Assembly: GCF_001513965.1 (NCBI RefSeq) | Contig: NZ_KQ948043.1 | Span: forward strand, 1-64,000 | Source: Streptomyces cellostaticus | GTDB taxonomy: Bacteria; Actinomycetota; Actinomycetes; Streptomycetales; Streptomycetaceae | Reading direction: 5' to 3' | Length of the DNA stretch: 64,000 nt | Shown: piece after piece, positions 16,814-27,183 of the stretch | Layout of the letters: every line of letters starts with the position of its first letter | How positions within the stretch are numbered: position 1 is the first letter of the stretch | Notes under the pieces: generated by a model | Databases searched by the model: none | Seen by the model: only the letters and a program-made list of their open reading frames with translations | Told to the model about the DNA's origin: nothing | Position numbers and translations under genes: made by a program

Positions 16814-17719
16814 GTGGACAGGATGGAACTGGAAGCATTCGTCGCGGTCGCGGAAGAGCTCCACTTCGGCCGCGCCGCCGCGCGGCTGCACCGGGGCCAG
16901 CCCACCGTCAGCGACGCCGTCAGACGGCTGGAAAGCGCCCTGGGCGGGCGGCTGTTCCACCGCACCAGCCGCCGGGTGTCACTGACCGATCTCGGCGAAG
17001 CGCTGCTGCCCGACGCCCACGCCACCCTGGCCCAGCTGCGCCGCTTCCAGCAGCGCGGACGCTCCCTGGCCGCAGGCGACCGGACCCGCACCACCCTCGT
17101 CGTCGCCCACGCCGAATACACCGGCCACCAGCTGCTGTTGCGCTGCCTGCCGCAACTACGCGACCGTTTCCCCGACGTGACGATCGTGCCGGAGGCCATG
17201 CCGACCACAGCCCAGGTCACCGCCCTGAGGGCGGGGACGATCGGGCTGGGCATCGGCTGGGCGACCGGCGACGTCACCGGCGTACGCGCGAGGGTGCTGT
17301 CCACCGAGAGGTTCATGGCGCTCGTACCCGCGGCCCACCCCCTCGCCGGGCACGCCGAGCTGAGCGCGTCCGAACTGTCCACCACCGATCTGCTCACCTG
17401 GCCCCATCAGATCAACAGCGGTCTCTGCGACCGCCTCCTGTCCGCCTTCCACATCGGCGGAGCCGACCTGCGTATCATCAGAACTGCCGACAGCGTGCAC
17501 GCCATCGCTGCTCATGTCGCCGCGGGAACGGGCATCGGCATTACCGTCGAATCCGCACTCGACCACCAGCCACCCGGCCTGCGCATCATCCCCCTCACCG
17601 GCCCTTCGACCACCGCCGACCAGGTCGTCCTCACCCCCACCGAGCCATCGGACACCGCCACGGCACTGCGCGACCTGCTGCTGCACGCCTCGGCAGAGGC
17701 GTCCTTCGCCGATCACTGA
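16814..17719 (+). CDS. LysR-family transcriptional regulator
   Basis: A 301-residue LTTR starting at GTG 16814. The N-terminal winged HTH (LEAFVAVAEELHFGRAAARL then QPTVSDAVRRLESALG and LFHRTSRRVSLTDLGEALL) is canonical. The effector domain (about 90-295) begins with TTLVVAHAEYTGHQLLL and includes the usual GIGWATGDVTGV and AAGTGIGITVES segments. It probably controls the divergent flavodoxin-type oxidoreductase, perhaps in response to quinones or electrophiles; this is inferred from arrangement. Confidence 0.9.
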   Translation: MDRMELEAFVAVAEELHFGRAAARLHRGQPTVSDAVRRLESALGGRLFHRTSRRVSLTDLGEALLPDAHATLAQLRRFQQRGRSLAAGDRTRTTLVVAHAEYTGHQLLLRCLPQLRDRFPDVTIVPEAMPTTAQVTALRAGTIGLGIGWATGDVTGVRARVLSTERFMALVPAAHPLAGHAELSASELSTTDLLTWPHQINSGLCDRLLSAFHIGGADLRIIRTADSVHAIAAHVAAGTGIGITVESALDHQPPGLRIIPLTGPSTTADQVVLTPTEPSDTATALRDLLLHASAEASFADH

Positions 17720-17739
17720 GTGGTGTGCATCGTGAAGTT

Positions 17740-18190
17740 GTTGGTCGCAGGAAAGCAGTTGAGACGGCGAAGCAGTTCCTGACCAAGGGCCAGCAGCACA
17801 ACCCACGCGCGGCGCGCGGAAGAGCAGTTGGCCAAGCAGTTCGCCGAGGTGCGGACCGGGCGGACGAGCTCACCGTCGTCGAACTCGTCCTTGAGCGGAT
17901 GAGCGAGCAGCTCGCTGACGAGCGCGCCTCGGCCGTTCGGCCGTGCCGACGCCCCGTCAGGTGGGCCGCCAGGCGGTGATGCTGGTTCCGCACCGCACGC
18001 CGGATGTGGAGGAAACCATGCTCCCGCCGGACTACAAGCGCATCCTCGCCGTCCTGCGGCAGGCCGCCGGACCGGTCACGGCCCGGCAGGTTGGTGAAGT
18101 GCTGTGAGTGGACGCCGGCGTGCGGGCGGACGTCCGGGACGCCCGCTCGGACCATGAGGCCGACCAGCGTCGGGCAAGCCGAAGCCCGCC
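17740..18190 (+). pseudogene. fragments of an actinomycete hypothetical gene
   Basis: Successive frames give GRRKAVETAKQFLTKGQQHN, then EEQLAKQFAEVRTGR, then ADELTVVELVLERMSEQLAD, then LPPDYKRILAVLRQAAGP with TARQVGEVL, a stop, and VDAGVRADV. Together they look like one protein: a helical N-terminus followed by a winged-helix-like 'LPPDY.RIL.VLR.A..PV..R.VGE.LG.D' domain, known from many uncharacterised Streptomyces genes. At least two frameshifts and a stop show that it is dead. Confidence 0.55.
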
Positions 18191-18773
18191 GCTACGGCAC
18201 CCACTTGGGTTGCCACTGGGAGACCCACTTTGGTGCCCGACAGCGAGCAGTACGGAAACCCGCTGGTCGCGCCGCAGATTCGGCCGCGCTCCGCGTCGTC
18301 ACTACCCTCTTGTCCCTCCTGAACCTGAAAGGAATGTCCGTGGAGGAGGAGATCATCGGGTCCGGGGCCGGATGCCCTCTGCGGCTGGGCAGGGCCGGCG
18401 CCCGGCCGGTGGCCGCCGGTCTGGTCGCTGCGTCTGAAACCCGGCCTGCGGCTTGATCTCCAGCACGCCTGGCAGGCTCCGGGCGTTGGGTACAGGCCGT
18501 GCACAAGAGTGTGGTGGGGATCCGGCCCGGACTGTCCGCACGGGTACGCGCGGATTCCTGGGCGAGCCAGACACGCTGGCCAATTGTTGCTCAAAGTAAC
18601 GGCGTGCTACCACGTTGACTGACATCATCAGCTCTACTCGCGGCAGCTCTAGCCGAAAGGTGCGCGGCGAGAGGACTGGGCGCTGGTGTGACATGCCGAG
18701 AGGGAGGCCTGCTTGGCTTCCGCACGCTGACAGCGGTCCGGCCTGTCCGTGGAATGTCTTGGGGGCGCCGTCG
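18191..18773. other. intergenic, no gene identified
   Basis: About 580 bases of mixed composition following the decayed gene. Several short frames exist on both strands, none with a ribosome site or a recognisable motif. The last 170 bases should hold the promoter of the membrane protein at 18774. Confidence 0.4.
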
Positions 18774-19562
18774 ATGAGTTGGTTTCACCAGAGCTGGTTG
18801 TTTGATTATGCGTTACCGGCCGCCGTGAGCGCGGCCATCGCGTGGGTGGGACTGGCACGCGAATTCTCCGGCAAAGGACGGCTGCTGGGCAGTTGGGCGT
18901 CGTCTGGTCTGGTGCTGCTCGTGCTGGCGCTGATGGGTGCGGTGGCGGCCGGCGCGGTGGTGCTGCTGCCCCACGCGGCGTCGATTCCTCCGGTGATTGC
19001 GGGCGCCGCGACGGGTGCTACTGCGCTGCCCCGACGGAGACAGGACGAGACGGCGCAGCCGTACGTCAAGTTCATGACACTGGGTATTGCCCTGGCCAGG
19101 GAGCGGTTGGTGCAGCGTGTGCATCTTGACGCGTGTACCTGGTCAGACCGCTTTCTTCACGGTATTGAGACGTCTGCCCAGCTCAGGGTGTTCGTCCATG
19201 ATCTCAAGCTGTACCTGTTGGAGCGGCATCCGCTTGCCGCGGAGACCAAGACGATCAATGCTGTCTATGCGGATGTCGAGAAGGCGATCGATGCGGCGCT
19301 GGACGTGCAGACGGGTATCGACGAGACGTGCCGTCAGGCTGAGCGTGAGCCGACGGGTGATGAACTCATCGCCCGGCGCCAGGCGTTCGGCACCGCCCTC
19401 GCACAGTGCGGACACCTGCTGCGCTTCGCGTACGTTCACGGCCGCCGGAGCGAGAACCAAGAACTCCGGACCCTGCGTGCGAAGGCGATGTCGAACGACG
19501 CGTTCCACAGTCCGGCGCTGCCACCGCAGCGTCGCTGGTTCGACCGCTGGCTGACCCGCTGA
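18774..19562 (+). CDS. membrane protein with cytosolic helical domain
   Basis: A 262-residue protein with two N-terminal spans (YALPAAVSAAIAWVGLA and GLVLLVLALMGAVAAGAVVL). A helical cytosolic region of about 180 residues follows, rich in charged residues (ARERLVQRVHLDACTWSDRF, IETSAQLRVFVHDLKLYLLE, AEREPTGDELIARRQAFG). I do not recognise it. The ATG at 18774 (MSWFHQSWLFDYALP) is the natural start for the first span; earlier in-frame starts add a low-complexity stretch. It converges with the XRE gene. Confidence 0.65.
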   Translation: MSWFHQSWLFDYALPAAVSAAIAWVGLAREFSGKGRLLGSWASSGLVLLVLALMGAVAAGAVVLLPHAASIPPVIAGAATGATALPRRRQDETAQPYVKFMTLGIALARERLVQRVHLDACTWSDRFLHGIETSAQLRVFVHDLKLYLLERHPLAAETKTINAVYADVEKAIDAALDVQTGIDETCRQAEREPTGDELIARRQAFGTALAQCGHLLRFAYVHGRRSENQELRTLRAKAMSNDAFHSPALPPQRRWFDRWLTR

Positions 19563-19628
19563 AAGCTGGTGGGATCGTGATCCGACGCTGACGGGATGGG
19601 CTGTGAGGCAGAAGTGCCGACCTGAGGC

Positions 19629-19961
19629 TCAATGGTGGGCCGAGAGCCCGCTGCTCCTGATGGGCGACGAGTCCGTGCTGCCGCAGGCTTTGGCATCCGC
19701 TGACTGCGGTCGGGCACAGAAGGTGATCTGGACGTCGGCATCCAGCGCCTCCGCTACGGCGGCGAGCGTCCGGACCGTCAGGTTCGCATCGCCGGACATG
19801 ATCTGGCTGATGCGGCCCGGGCTGACGCCCATGGCCTTTGCCAGATCGGAACGGGACTTGCCCAGCCCTGCCAGCAGTCCGGCCAGAGAGGCCGTGGCCT
19901 GCCTCGCTATCCGCGAAGCCGCTAAGTTCGTCCGGCTCTCGTCACGAGCGAAAATGCCCAT
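19629..19961 (-). CDS. XRE-family regulator, HigA/antitoxin-like
   Basis: A 110-residue protein with an HTH_3 domain at about residues 28-85: LAGLLAGLGKSRSDLAKAMG, VSPGRISQIMSGDANLTVRT and LAAVAEALDADVQITF. The VSPGRISQIMSG.ANLT recognition region and the C-terminal 'ALDADVQI.F' strand are typical of HigA-type antitoxins, but no toxin-like gene adjoins it, so it is an orphan. Start ATG 19961; two perfect inverted repeats lie just upstream, consistent with autorepression. Confidence 0.85.
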   Translation of the reverse strand: MGIFARDESRTNLAASRIARQATASLAGLLAGLGKSRSDLAKAMGVSPGRISQIMSGDANLTVRTLAAVAEALDADVQITFCARPQSADAKACGSTDSSPIRSSGLSAHH

Positions 19962-19984
19962 GGTTCACCCCCAGCTCATGGAGC

Positions 19985-20036
19985 GGCAACGCTTGTTGCC
20001 CACTTCGTCAGGATGCCACCTTTAGCTATGACTAAA
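19985..20036. promoter_or_regulatory. two inverted repeats upstream of the XRE gene
   Basis: GGCAAC-GCTT-GTTGCC (19985-20000) is a perfect six-base inverted repeat 24 bases before the XRE start. TTTAG-CTATGA-CTAAA (20021-20036) is a second one in an unusually AT-rich stretch that probably contains the promoter. Both suit an autoregulated antitoxin-type operator. Confidence 0.5.
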
Positions 20037-20079
20037 AACTCCGTTGGTGAAAAATCTATGCCCAGTACTCCCCATTCAA

Positions 20080-20560
20080 GCCGCTGACCTGCAGCAATGC
20101 ACCTCGTGAAACGGACGCAAAGTCACCCGGTCGGGTCAGTGATCGTCTCGTCCGGCCTGATCCGATCCGGCTTCGGCAGCTCGCGTGCGGTGGGCGCCCA
20201 GCGAACGAGAAGTCCGGGTCGGACGTCTTGTCCTTCGTGTTGGGCTTGTCGCATCGAGGCGGCCGGGGCTGTCCACGACCCTGGCGGAGCAGGAATGCGC
20301 CCGCATCTCTCCGGTCGTCGGCTCTGGCTCTCGGGAGCAGACGTCCGGGCAGGGTCGGTCGCGGAGGCCATGCGGACGGGGGCCAGAACCGGATCGCGTC
20401 CTCGTCGGTCCAGTTGTCGTCGCTCGTGTCCACCGTGTCCACCGTGTCGGCCGTGCGGGTGAGCGTCGGCTTGTGCGAGACCGCCTCCGTTCGTCAGACA
20501 CACAGCGACACTTGCGGCCACGGCCGCAAGGCGGCGTATTCGGTTGTGCAGGCTTCGCAA
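20080..20560 (-). pseudogene. decayed secreted protein (possibly trypsin-like)
   Basis: One minus-strand frame has a signal-like HNRIRRLAAVAASVAVCLTN ending LAQA. A neighbouring frame continues DDNWTDEDAIRFWPPS, and a third gives ERMASATDPARTSAPES-like sequence. The order of an export signal followed by 'FW.P.RMASA' is what I remember of secreted Streptomyces serine peptidases, but no catalytic block is present. I consider this a weakly supported remnant. Confidence 0.25.
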
Positions 20561-20597
20561 GGTGAGGGCAGGCGGAGGCCCGCAAGGTGGATGCTCC

Positions 20598-20935
20598 TCA
20601 GGAAGAAACGGCAGCCTTTCGCCGCCTGCGCCACAGGACGAGGCCCAAGGCGGCAATCCGGACGGCTCCTGCCACGGTCACCAGCGACCAGCTCTCCGCC
20701 CCGCCCTCGGTCAGGGGCGCGAGTAGCGTCAACAGGGACAGCGCGAGCACCACCGTGCCTGGCCTGCCGAAGGGTTCCGGGCGCTGCGACCGGCTCTCGG
20801 GTACGAACCGTACCGCGAGGAACGGCCCGATCAGGACCACGGGCACGTTCACCAGGAACACCGACCGCCAGCCGGTGCCGGCGCCACGATCCGCGCCGCG
20901 ACCAGGCTCCAGGCGCTGGGCGCGAGCCCGCATCC
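20598..20935 (-). pseudogene. MFS (DHA2-type) transporter fragment
   Basis: Contains GLAPSAWSLVAARIV (loop and helix) in one frame, then TGWRSVFLVNVPVVLIGPFL and AVRFVPESR, then VLALSLLTLLAPLTEGGAES in another. The GWR.VFLVNVPVG....V..FVPESR block is the hallmark of 14-helix drug exporters of the EmrB/QacA group. Only helices from the middle of the protein remain, and the frame is broken, so it is dead. Confidence 0.7.
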
Positions 20936-20939
20936 TGGC

Positions 20940-21093
20940 GAGGTCGGCCCGAACGCCTCGATCTCGATCGCCTTCGCGGTTGACATGGGAAGGTTCCGCA
21001 GTTCGTTGTCGCTGATGGGATGGCGATGACCTGCGCCTTCGTCAGCTCGTAGCCCTGGCCGATCTCGCTCGGGGAGACCTCCCGCAGCTCACA
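20940..21093 (-). pseudogene. fragment of Ku DNA-end-binding protein
   Basis: The minus strand reads CELREVSPSEIGQGYELTKA then QVIAI, and after a one-base shift ISDNELRNLPMSTAKAIEIE and AFG. Bacterial Ku has 'REV...EIG.GYEL.K...I.V.DEDL..LPL.TAKAIEIEAFV' in its N-terminal beta-barrel region, so this is a piece of ku of about 50 codons. It is fused at its 3' side to the MFS fragment and overlaps the stop of the alcohol dehydrogenase gene. Active Ku works with LigD in non-homologous end joining; this copy cannot. Confidence 0.65.
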
Positions 21094-22093
21094 GGTCGTT
21101 CACCAGCACGGCAGCCCCGTCGAAGCGCCCCGCTTTCAGATCGCCGAGTGCCTGCTGAGCGTTGGAGAGAGAGTAGGGGTGCGTGGTGGCCCGGACGCCG
21201 TACCGGGCCGCGAGGTCCAGGAACTCCCGGCCGTTCTCCCGGGTGTTCGAGGTGACGCTGCGCAGCTCCTTCTCATGGAACAGCTCGCTCTCGTAGTGCA
21301 GCACCGGGACGTCGCTGAGATGGATGCCCGCGACCGCCAGTACCCCGCCCCGGTCCAGCGCCCGTAGCGCCACCGGTACGAGATCTCCGGCCGGCGCGAA
21401 CAGGATCGCCCCGTCCAGCGGCTCTGGAGGCAGTTCGTAGGAACCTCTGGCCGACGCACAGCCGAGTTCGAGCGCGAGTCGCCGTGAGTCCTTGCCGCGG
21501 GTCAGGACGTGCACGGTGGCCCCCTGTGCCAGCGCGACCTGCGCGCACAGATGGGCGCTGCCGCCGAACCCGTACAGCCCGAGGCGACCGCCTGGCGGCA
21601 GTGACGTCCGCAGCAGCGCCCGGTAGCCGATGATGCCCGCGCACAGCAACGGCGCCAGCGCGACGTCGTCCATGTCCTTCGGCAGCCTGTAGGCGAAGGC
21701 GGACGGCACGCTCGTGTACTCGGCGTAGCCGCCGTCGGAGTCCCAGCCGGTGTACTCGGAACCGGGGCACAGGTTCTCGTCCCCGCGCAGGCAGTACCGG
21801 CAGGTGCCGTCAGTGCGGCGCAGCCACGCCACCCCCACCCGGTCGCCGACCGTCCAGCCGCTCACGCCCGGGCCGATCCCGGCGACCACGCCGACTACCT
21901 CGTGCCCGGGCGTCACCCTCGCCCGGCGCACGGGCAGGTCCCCCTCGGCGACGTGCAGATCGGTACGGCACACACCGCACGCCCGCACCCGCACCAGCAG
22001 CTCACCGGACCCCGGCACCGGAATTGGCCGCTCCACGAACCGCAGCGGCTCCCGCTCGATTGGCCCCGGCCGGTCCACGACCCATGCGCGCAT
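21089..22093 (-). CDS. zinc-dependent alcohol dehydrogenase
   Basis: A 334-residue medium-chain dehydrogenase. Catalytic zinc ligands are visible as Cys42 (ACGVCRTDLH) and His64/Glu65 (TPGHEVVGVV). The NAD(P)-binding Rossmann motif is LGLYGFGGSAHLCAQVALAQ. The structural-zinc lobe reads RRTDGTCRYCLRGDENLC: it has Cys98, Cys101 and Cys109, but Asp95 replaces the first Cys of the usual four. Start ATG 22093, giving MRAWVVDRPGP, with GGACGGA upstream. It stands between the tRNA-like gene and the Ku/MFS debris. Substrate unknown; the AdhA/AdhP-type loop suggests short alcohols or aldehydes. Confidence 0.87.
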   Translation of the reverse strand: MRAWVVDRPGPIEREPLRFVERPIPVPGSGELLVRVRACGVCRTDLHVAEGDLPVRRARVTPGHEVVGVVAGIGPGVSGWTVGDRVGVAWLRRTDGTCRYCLRGDENLCPGSEYTGWDSDGGYAEYTSVPSAFAYRLPKDMDDVALAPLLCAGIIGYRALLRTSLPPGGRLGLYGFGGSAHLCAQVALAQGATVHVLTRGKDSRRLALELGCASARGSYELPPEPLDGAILFAPAGDLVPVALRALDRGGVLAVAGIHLSDVPVLHYESELFHEKELRSVTSNTRENGREFLDLAARYGVRATTHPYSLSNAQQALGDLKAGRFDGAAVLVNDL

Positions 22094-22250
22094 CGACTGT
22101 GTTCCGTCCCATCCGCGACTCCCCCCTTCCAGTGTGGGCCGGTTCGGTGGCCGCCGCGCGGCACGGCCCGACCGTGGCCGGCCCGGCAGGGACGGCGGAC
22201 GTTGCCTCCTGTGGCCGCTGGTGTGGTGCCTTGTGGTGGGGTGTCTGATG

Positions 22251-22348
<98 letters not shown>

Positions 22349-22349
22349 T

Positions 22350-22690
22350 CGTTCCCGGCCCCGGGCGGTGTCCGGTGCCGTTCACGTGAACGAGACTGGC
22401 AGGGCCCCCTGACAGGGCCCTGATCCGCCTCTGACGCAGCGTTGGCGCAGCAGGCAACGCCTGCTGTGGCGAGGGCGTCGATGACGCCGTGTGCGCGGGC
22501 CGCGCGGACATCGTGGACGGCGCCGACCGGGGCCGGTGAGGCCCAGCCAGAGCAGACGGCCGAAGGGACCGGTGATGACCGGCACGTTCATGCCATGTTT
22601 CTTGTGTTTCCTGAGTAGAAGGCTGGTCGCGGCGATCCGGTCGACCGGCAGCAGCGTCCCGTCCAGGAGGACGACCGCCTTCATCGAGGC
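22350..22690 (-). pseudogene. IS5-like (DDE_Tnp_4) transposase remnant
   Basis: Minus strand: KAVVLLDGTLLPVDRIAATS, RKHKKHGMNVPVITGPFGRL, and in another frame VHDVRAARAHGVIDALATAG then VRGPCQSRSRERHRT. The LDGTL...DR, KHKKHGMNVQV..D..G.L.W and HD..AAR.HGVIDAL blocks define the DDE_Tnp_4 catalytic core of IS5-type elements in Streptomyces. A frameshift and loss of the N-terminal half make it inactive. It lies directly beside the tRNA-like gene. Confidence 0.65.
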
Positions 22691-22799
22691 GGCCCGTATC
22701 GCCCCGTGACAGTGGGTGCGAGGTCAGCCAGGAGGCCGACACGCTGATCGGACGTGCAGAACTCCACATCCTGGGGGCCCGGGCGAGATTCCCTTCCTT

Positions 22800-22976
22800 C
22801 GCGTGGCGTGGCGCGCGGGTGCCGAGGAGATCACCGGCTGCTGGAAGGCTCTTGCCGCGGGCGCGACCATCGGGGAGCCCCTCGGTCCCTGCTGTGTTCT
22901 CACCCTTTACGGCAAGCTGACCGGCCGCTTCGACGTTACTCGGGTGCTCGATGTCATCCGGCAGTGCATCGGCTGA
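22800..22976 (+). pseudogene. C-terminal fragment of a VOC (PhnB-like) protein
   Basis: Reads AGAEEITGCWKALAAGATIG then EPLGP and LYGKLTGRFDVTRVLDVIRQ before a TGA at 22976. PhnB-like vicinal-oxygen-chelate proteins end 'W..L..GG.V..PL....WG..YG.L.DRFGV.W..DV'. Only this last third is present, with changes at conserved sites, so it is a remnant. Confidence 0.5.
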
Positions 22977-22995
22977 TGTCGATGCGGACGGGTGG

Positions 22996-24611
<1,616 letters not shown>

Positions 24612-24612
<1 letters not shown>

Positions 24613-24642
24613 GAACAGCGTTCTATATACGAACAGTGTTCG
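24612..24642. promoter_or_regulatory. twin TetR-type operators CGAACAxxGTTC
   Basis: CGAACAGCGTTC (24612-24623) and CGAACAGTGTTCG (24630-24642, a perfect palindrome about its centre) lie 18 bases apart in the 50-base gap between the monooxygenase and TetR genes. The first touches the monooxygenase start codon, so bound repressor would block both promoters. Confidence 0.65.
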
Positions 24643-24662
24643 TGTCAAGTTATGATGGTTGG

Positions 24663-25394
24663 GTGAACCCGAGAGAGCGACGCGCGGCGCGCCACCAGCC
24701 GCCGAAACCCGAGGCCGAAGCCAACCCCAGGCCGCGGCGCCGCAAGGCCCCGATCACCGTGGAGCAGGTCATCGACACCGCACTGGGTGTCATCGCCACG
24801 GAGGGCTACGAGGCACTGACCATGCGCCGGCTGGCCGGCGCGCTCGACACCGGACCCGCCTCGCTCTACGCCCACGTGGTCAACAAGGCTGACCTCGACG
24901 AGCTTGTCATCGGGCGGTTGTGCGCCGAGCTCGTACTGCCCGAGCCCGACCCCGCAGCCTGGCGGGAGCAGATCCGCGGCGTTTGTACCCAGATCCGTGA
25001 CCAGTACCTGAAATACCCCGGAATCTCCCGCGCCGCGCTCGCCATGGCCCCCACCGACCTCGAGATTGTGCGCGTCAGCGAAGGAATGCTGGCGATCCTG
25101 CTCGCCGGCGGCGTCGCCCCGCAGGCCGCCGCCTGGGCCATCGATGCCCTCTTGCTGTACGTGGCCGCCTACTGCCTTGAGGTATCGATCATGCGCCAGC
25201 GGTCAGCACATGATGACGCTGCTTGGGTCTTCGACCGCGACGAACTGCTACGCCGGTTCACCGCCTTGCCCGCCGAGACCTTCCCCCACACCAGCCGCTA
25301 CGCCGCCGAGCTCACCGCCGGCGAAGGCCATGACCGTTTCGACTTCACCCTCAACCTGATGATCGACGGCCTCGCACACGGCCAACCGGGCTGA
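24663..25394 (+). CDS. TetR-family repressor (TetR_C-type)
   Basis: A 243-residue regulator from GTG 24663. After a basic, proline-rich N-terminus (about 30 residues), the HTH domain reads APITVEQVIDTALGVIATEG, YEALTMRRLAGALDTGPASL and YAHVVNKADLDELVIGRL. The C-terminal ligand domain has ISRAALAMAPTDLEIVRVSE and WAIDALLLYVAAYCLEVSIM, the pattern of the TetR_C subgroup. It probably represses itself and the divergent monooxygenase through the twin operators between them and is released by the monooxygenase substrate or a related compound. Confidence 0.9.
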   Translation: MNPRERRAARHQPPKPEAEANPRPRRRKAPITVEQVIDTALGVIATEGYEALTMRRLAGALDTGPASLYAHVVNKADLDELVIGRLCAELVLPEPDPAAWREQIRGVCTQIRDQYLKYPGISRAALAMAPTDLEIVRVSEGMLAILLAGGVAPQAAAWAIDALLLYVAAYCLEVSIMRQRSAHDDAAWVFDRDELLRRFTALPAETFPHTSRYAAELTAGEGHDRFDFTLNLMIDGLAHGQPG

Positions 25395-25539
25395 CTCGTA
25401 AATGATCTCCGATCTGACGTGCTGGTTTCAGGCGGCAGTCGCGGAGGATCTTCCGCGTCTTCTTCTCCTTCGGCTCAAGGTCCGGACGTTCCGGGTCGGC
25501 CAGCATGGTTCGCCACATCAGGCCCTCCCGGGCCACTCA

Positions 25540-25977
25540 ACAACTCGCGGAGCAAGATCAATCTTGCCAGCGAGGGCGGGCGGCGCCCGGTCGCCCTCAC
25601 CGGCACGCCCGGCCAGTGGGGCGATGCCTCTCAGATGGTCCCCTTGCTTGAGCAGATCCGAGTTCCTCGACCAGGTGGCGCATGTCCATGTACTCGGCTC
25701 GACCACCGCGGCTGAGACAAGGCCTGTTCGTTCCCGCCGCAGCTGCCATTACCTGCGGCGCGATGCCAAATCAAGCACACCATCCCGTAGCCGTGGGACC
25801 AGCGCGTCAAGCGTAAGGACGCCCGGCCGAGGGGCCGTCGGCCGGGCGATCTACCGCCGTCGTAACGAAGTGGAGTGAACGATCAACCGGCTCAAGAGGT
25901 TTCAAGCCGTGGCAACTCGCTACGACGAGAGGGCCTGTGTCTTCTACGGCACGGCCACCGTCGCCCCGATGAGTTGA
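25540..25977 (+). pseudogene. IS5-family transposase C-terminal half, inactivated
   Basis: Reads SKINLASEGGRRPVALTGTP, GQWGDASQMVPLLEQIRVPR and then, after frame loss, QIKHTIP, YRRRNEVE, a TGA, TINRLKRFQAVATRYDERAC and VFYGTATVAPMS. Intact elements have NEVERTINRLK here, so the TGA replaces an Arg codon. At least one frameshift and this stop kill it. The bases from 25395 to 25540 hold nothing I can assign. Confidence 0.72.
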
Positions 25978-26019
25978 CGGAGGTGTACTCGTCCGCGACG
26001 GAAGGTCAGGACGTGTGGT

Positions 26020-27183
26020 TCAGCGGCACAGGGCCGTGTCCACGACACTGTCCATGCGCTCTTTGGTTGCCTGGCTCGGCTGGATGGTCACCGCGATGTC
26101 GGCGGCGCGGCCGTCCTCGGTGGCGCCGCCTCGGGTCTCGTATCCCGTCATGCTGCCGCCGTGGCCCCAGTACACACCGCCGCACGACAGGGGCGTGCTC
26201 ACGATTCCGAGCCCGTACCGGGCACCGGCGGGAAAGGGGTAATCGGCGGGGACGGTGGTGCGCATCTGGTCGAGCTGAGCCTTCGGGAGGAGGCGGCCGG
26301 CCAGCAGCGCGGTGAAGAACCGGTTCAGGTCGGAGTTGGTGGACACCAGCTGACCCGCAGCCCAGGCCCAGGAAGGGTCCCATTCCGTGGCGTCGACCAG
26401 AGGCGCGCCTGCCGAATCCTGGTAGTAGCCAGTGGGATGGCGCTCGCGGATCGTCACCTCGCCGGGGGAGGGGAAGTAGGTGTGGCGCAGTCCGATGCGT
26501 TTGATGACGCGCCGGTCGATCTCCTCGGCGAGAGGGCGGCCGGTGACCTTCTGGATGATCAGCCCGGCCACGAGGTAGTTCGTGTTGCTGTAGGCCCATT
26601 TCGCGCCAGGGGCGAAGTCGGCCTCGTGCTGGAGAGCGAGGTCGAGGAGCTCGCGGGGGTCGTAGTAGCGGATGTCGTCGCTGAGGTACTTGCTGTAGTT
26701 GGGAAGTCCGCTGTTCTGCTGGAGGAGCTGGCGAACGGTGATGCGGCGTCCGTCGATCCCGTCCCCGCGGACGAGGCCGGGCAGATAGGTGTCGACCGGG
26801 GCGTCGAGGCCGATCTTCCCTTCACCGACCAGTTGCAGCACGACCACTGCGGTGAACGTCTTGGTGTTACTGCCGATGCGCACCTGACCGTCCCGGGGCA
26901 CCTTCGCGCCGGTGGCCAGGTCACCGACCCCGGCGGTGTGGGTACGGGTGCGGCCGTCACGGCCCTGGACGCTTGCCAGCGCGGCAGGCACGCCGTCGGT
27001 GTGCACCAGCGTGTTCAGGTCCTTCTGGACGGAGTCCGGCCTGGCGGCGGCAAACGCCGCGGGCGGCGCCAGGGCACCCATCGTCATGACGCCTAAGGCC
27101 ACCGCGGCCGCGGTCGGCACGACTCTGCACCGACCACTGCGCTGCCCGGACGAACGGAACCACTGCCATGCCTGCTCACGCAC
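26020..27183 (-). CDS. serine hydrolase, beta-lactamase/D-Ala-D-Ala peptidase family
   Basis: A 387-residue secreted enzyme from GTG 27183 (TAGGAGT seven bases upstream). Signal peptide to about residue 47 (VALGVMTMGALAPPAAFAAA). Class C / S12 motifs are complete: SxxK as Ser105-Asn-Thr-Lys108, YxN as Tyr198-Ser-Asn200, and the KTG-equivalent His341-Gly-Gly. RQLLQQNSGLPNYSKYL is the conserved 'HTSGL' counterpart. It may act on peptidoglycan peptides or on amide or ester antibiotics; sequence alone does not decide. It stands alone between the IS5 remnant and a gene-poor stretch. Confidence 0.88.
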   Translation of the reverse strand: MREQAWQWFRSSGQRSGRCRVVPTAAAVALGVMTMGALAPPAAFAAARPDSVQKDLNTLVHTDGVPAALASVQGRDGRTRTHTAGVGDLATGAKVPRDGQVRIGSNTKTFTAVVVLQLVGEGKIGLDAPVDTYLPGLVRGDGIDGRRITVRQLLQQNSGLPNYSKYLSDDIRYYDPRELLDLALQHEADFAPGAKWAYSNTNYLVAGLIIQKVTGRPLAEEIDRRVIKRIGLRHTYFPSPGEVTIRERHPTGYYQDSAGAPLVDATEWDPSWAWAAGQLVSTNSDLNRFFTALLAGRLLPKAQLDQMRTTVPADYPFPAGARYGLGIVSTPLSCGGVYWGHGGSMTGYETRGGATEDGRAADIAVTIQPSQATKERMDSVVDTALCR

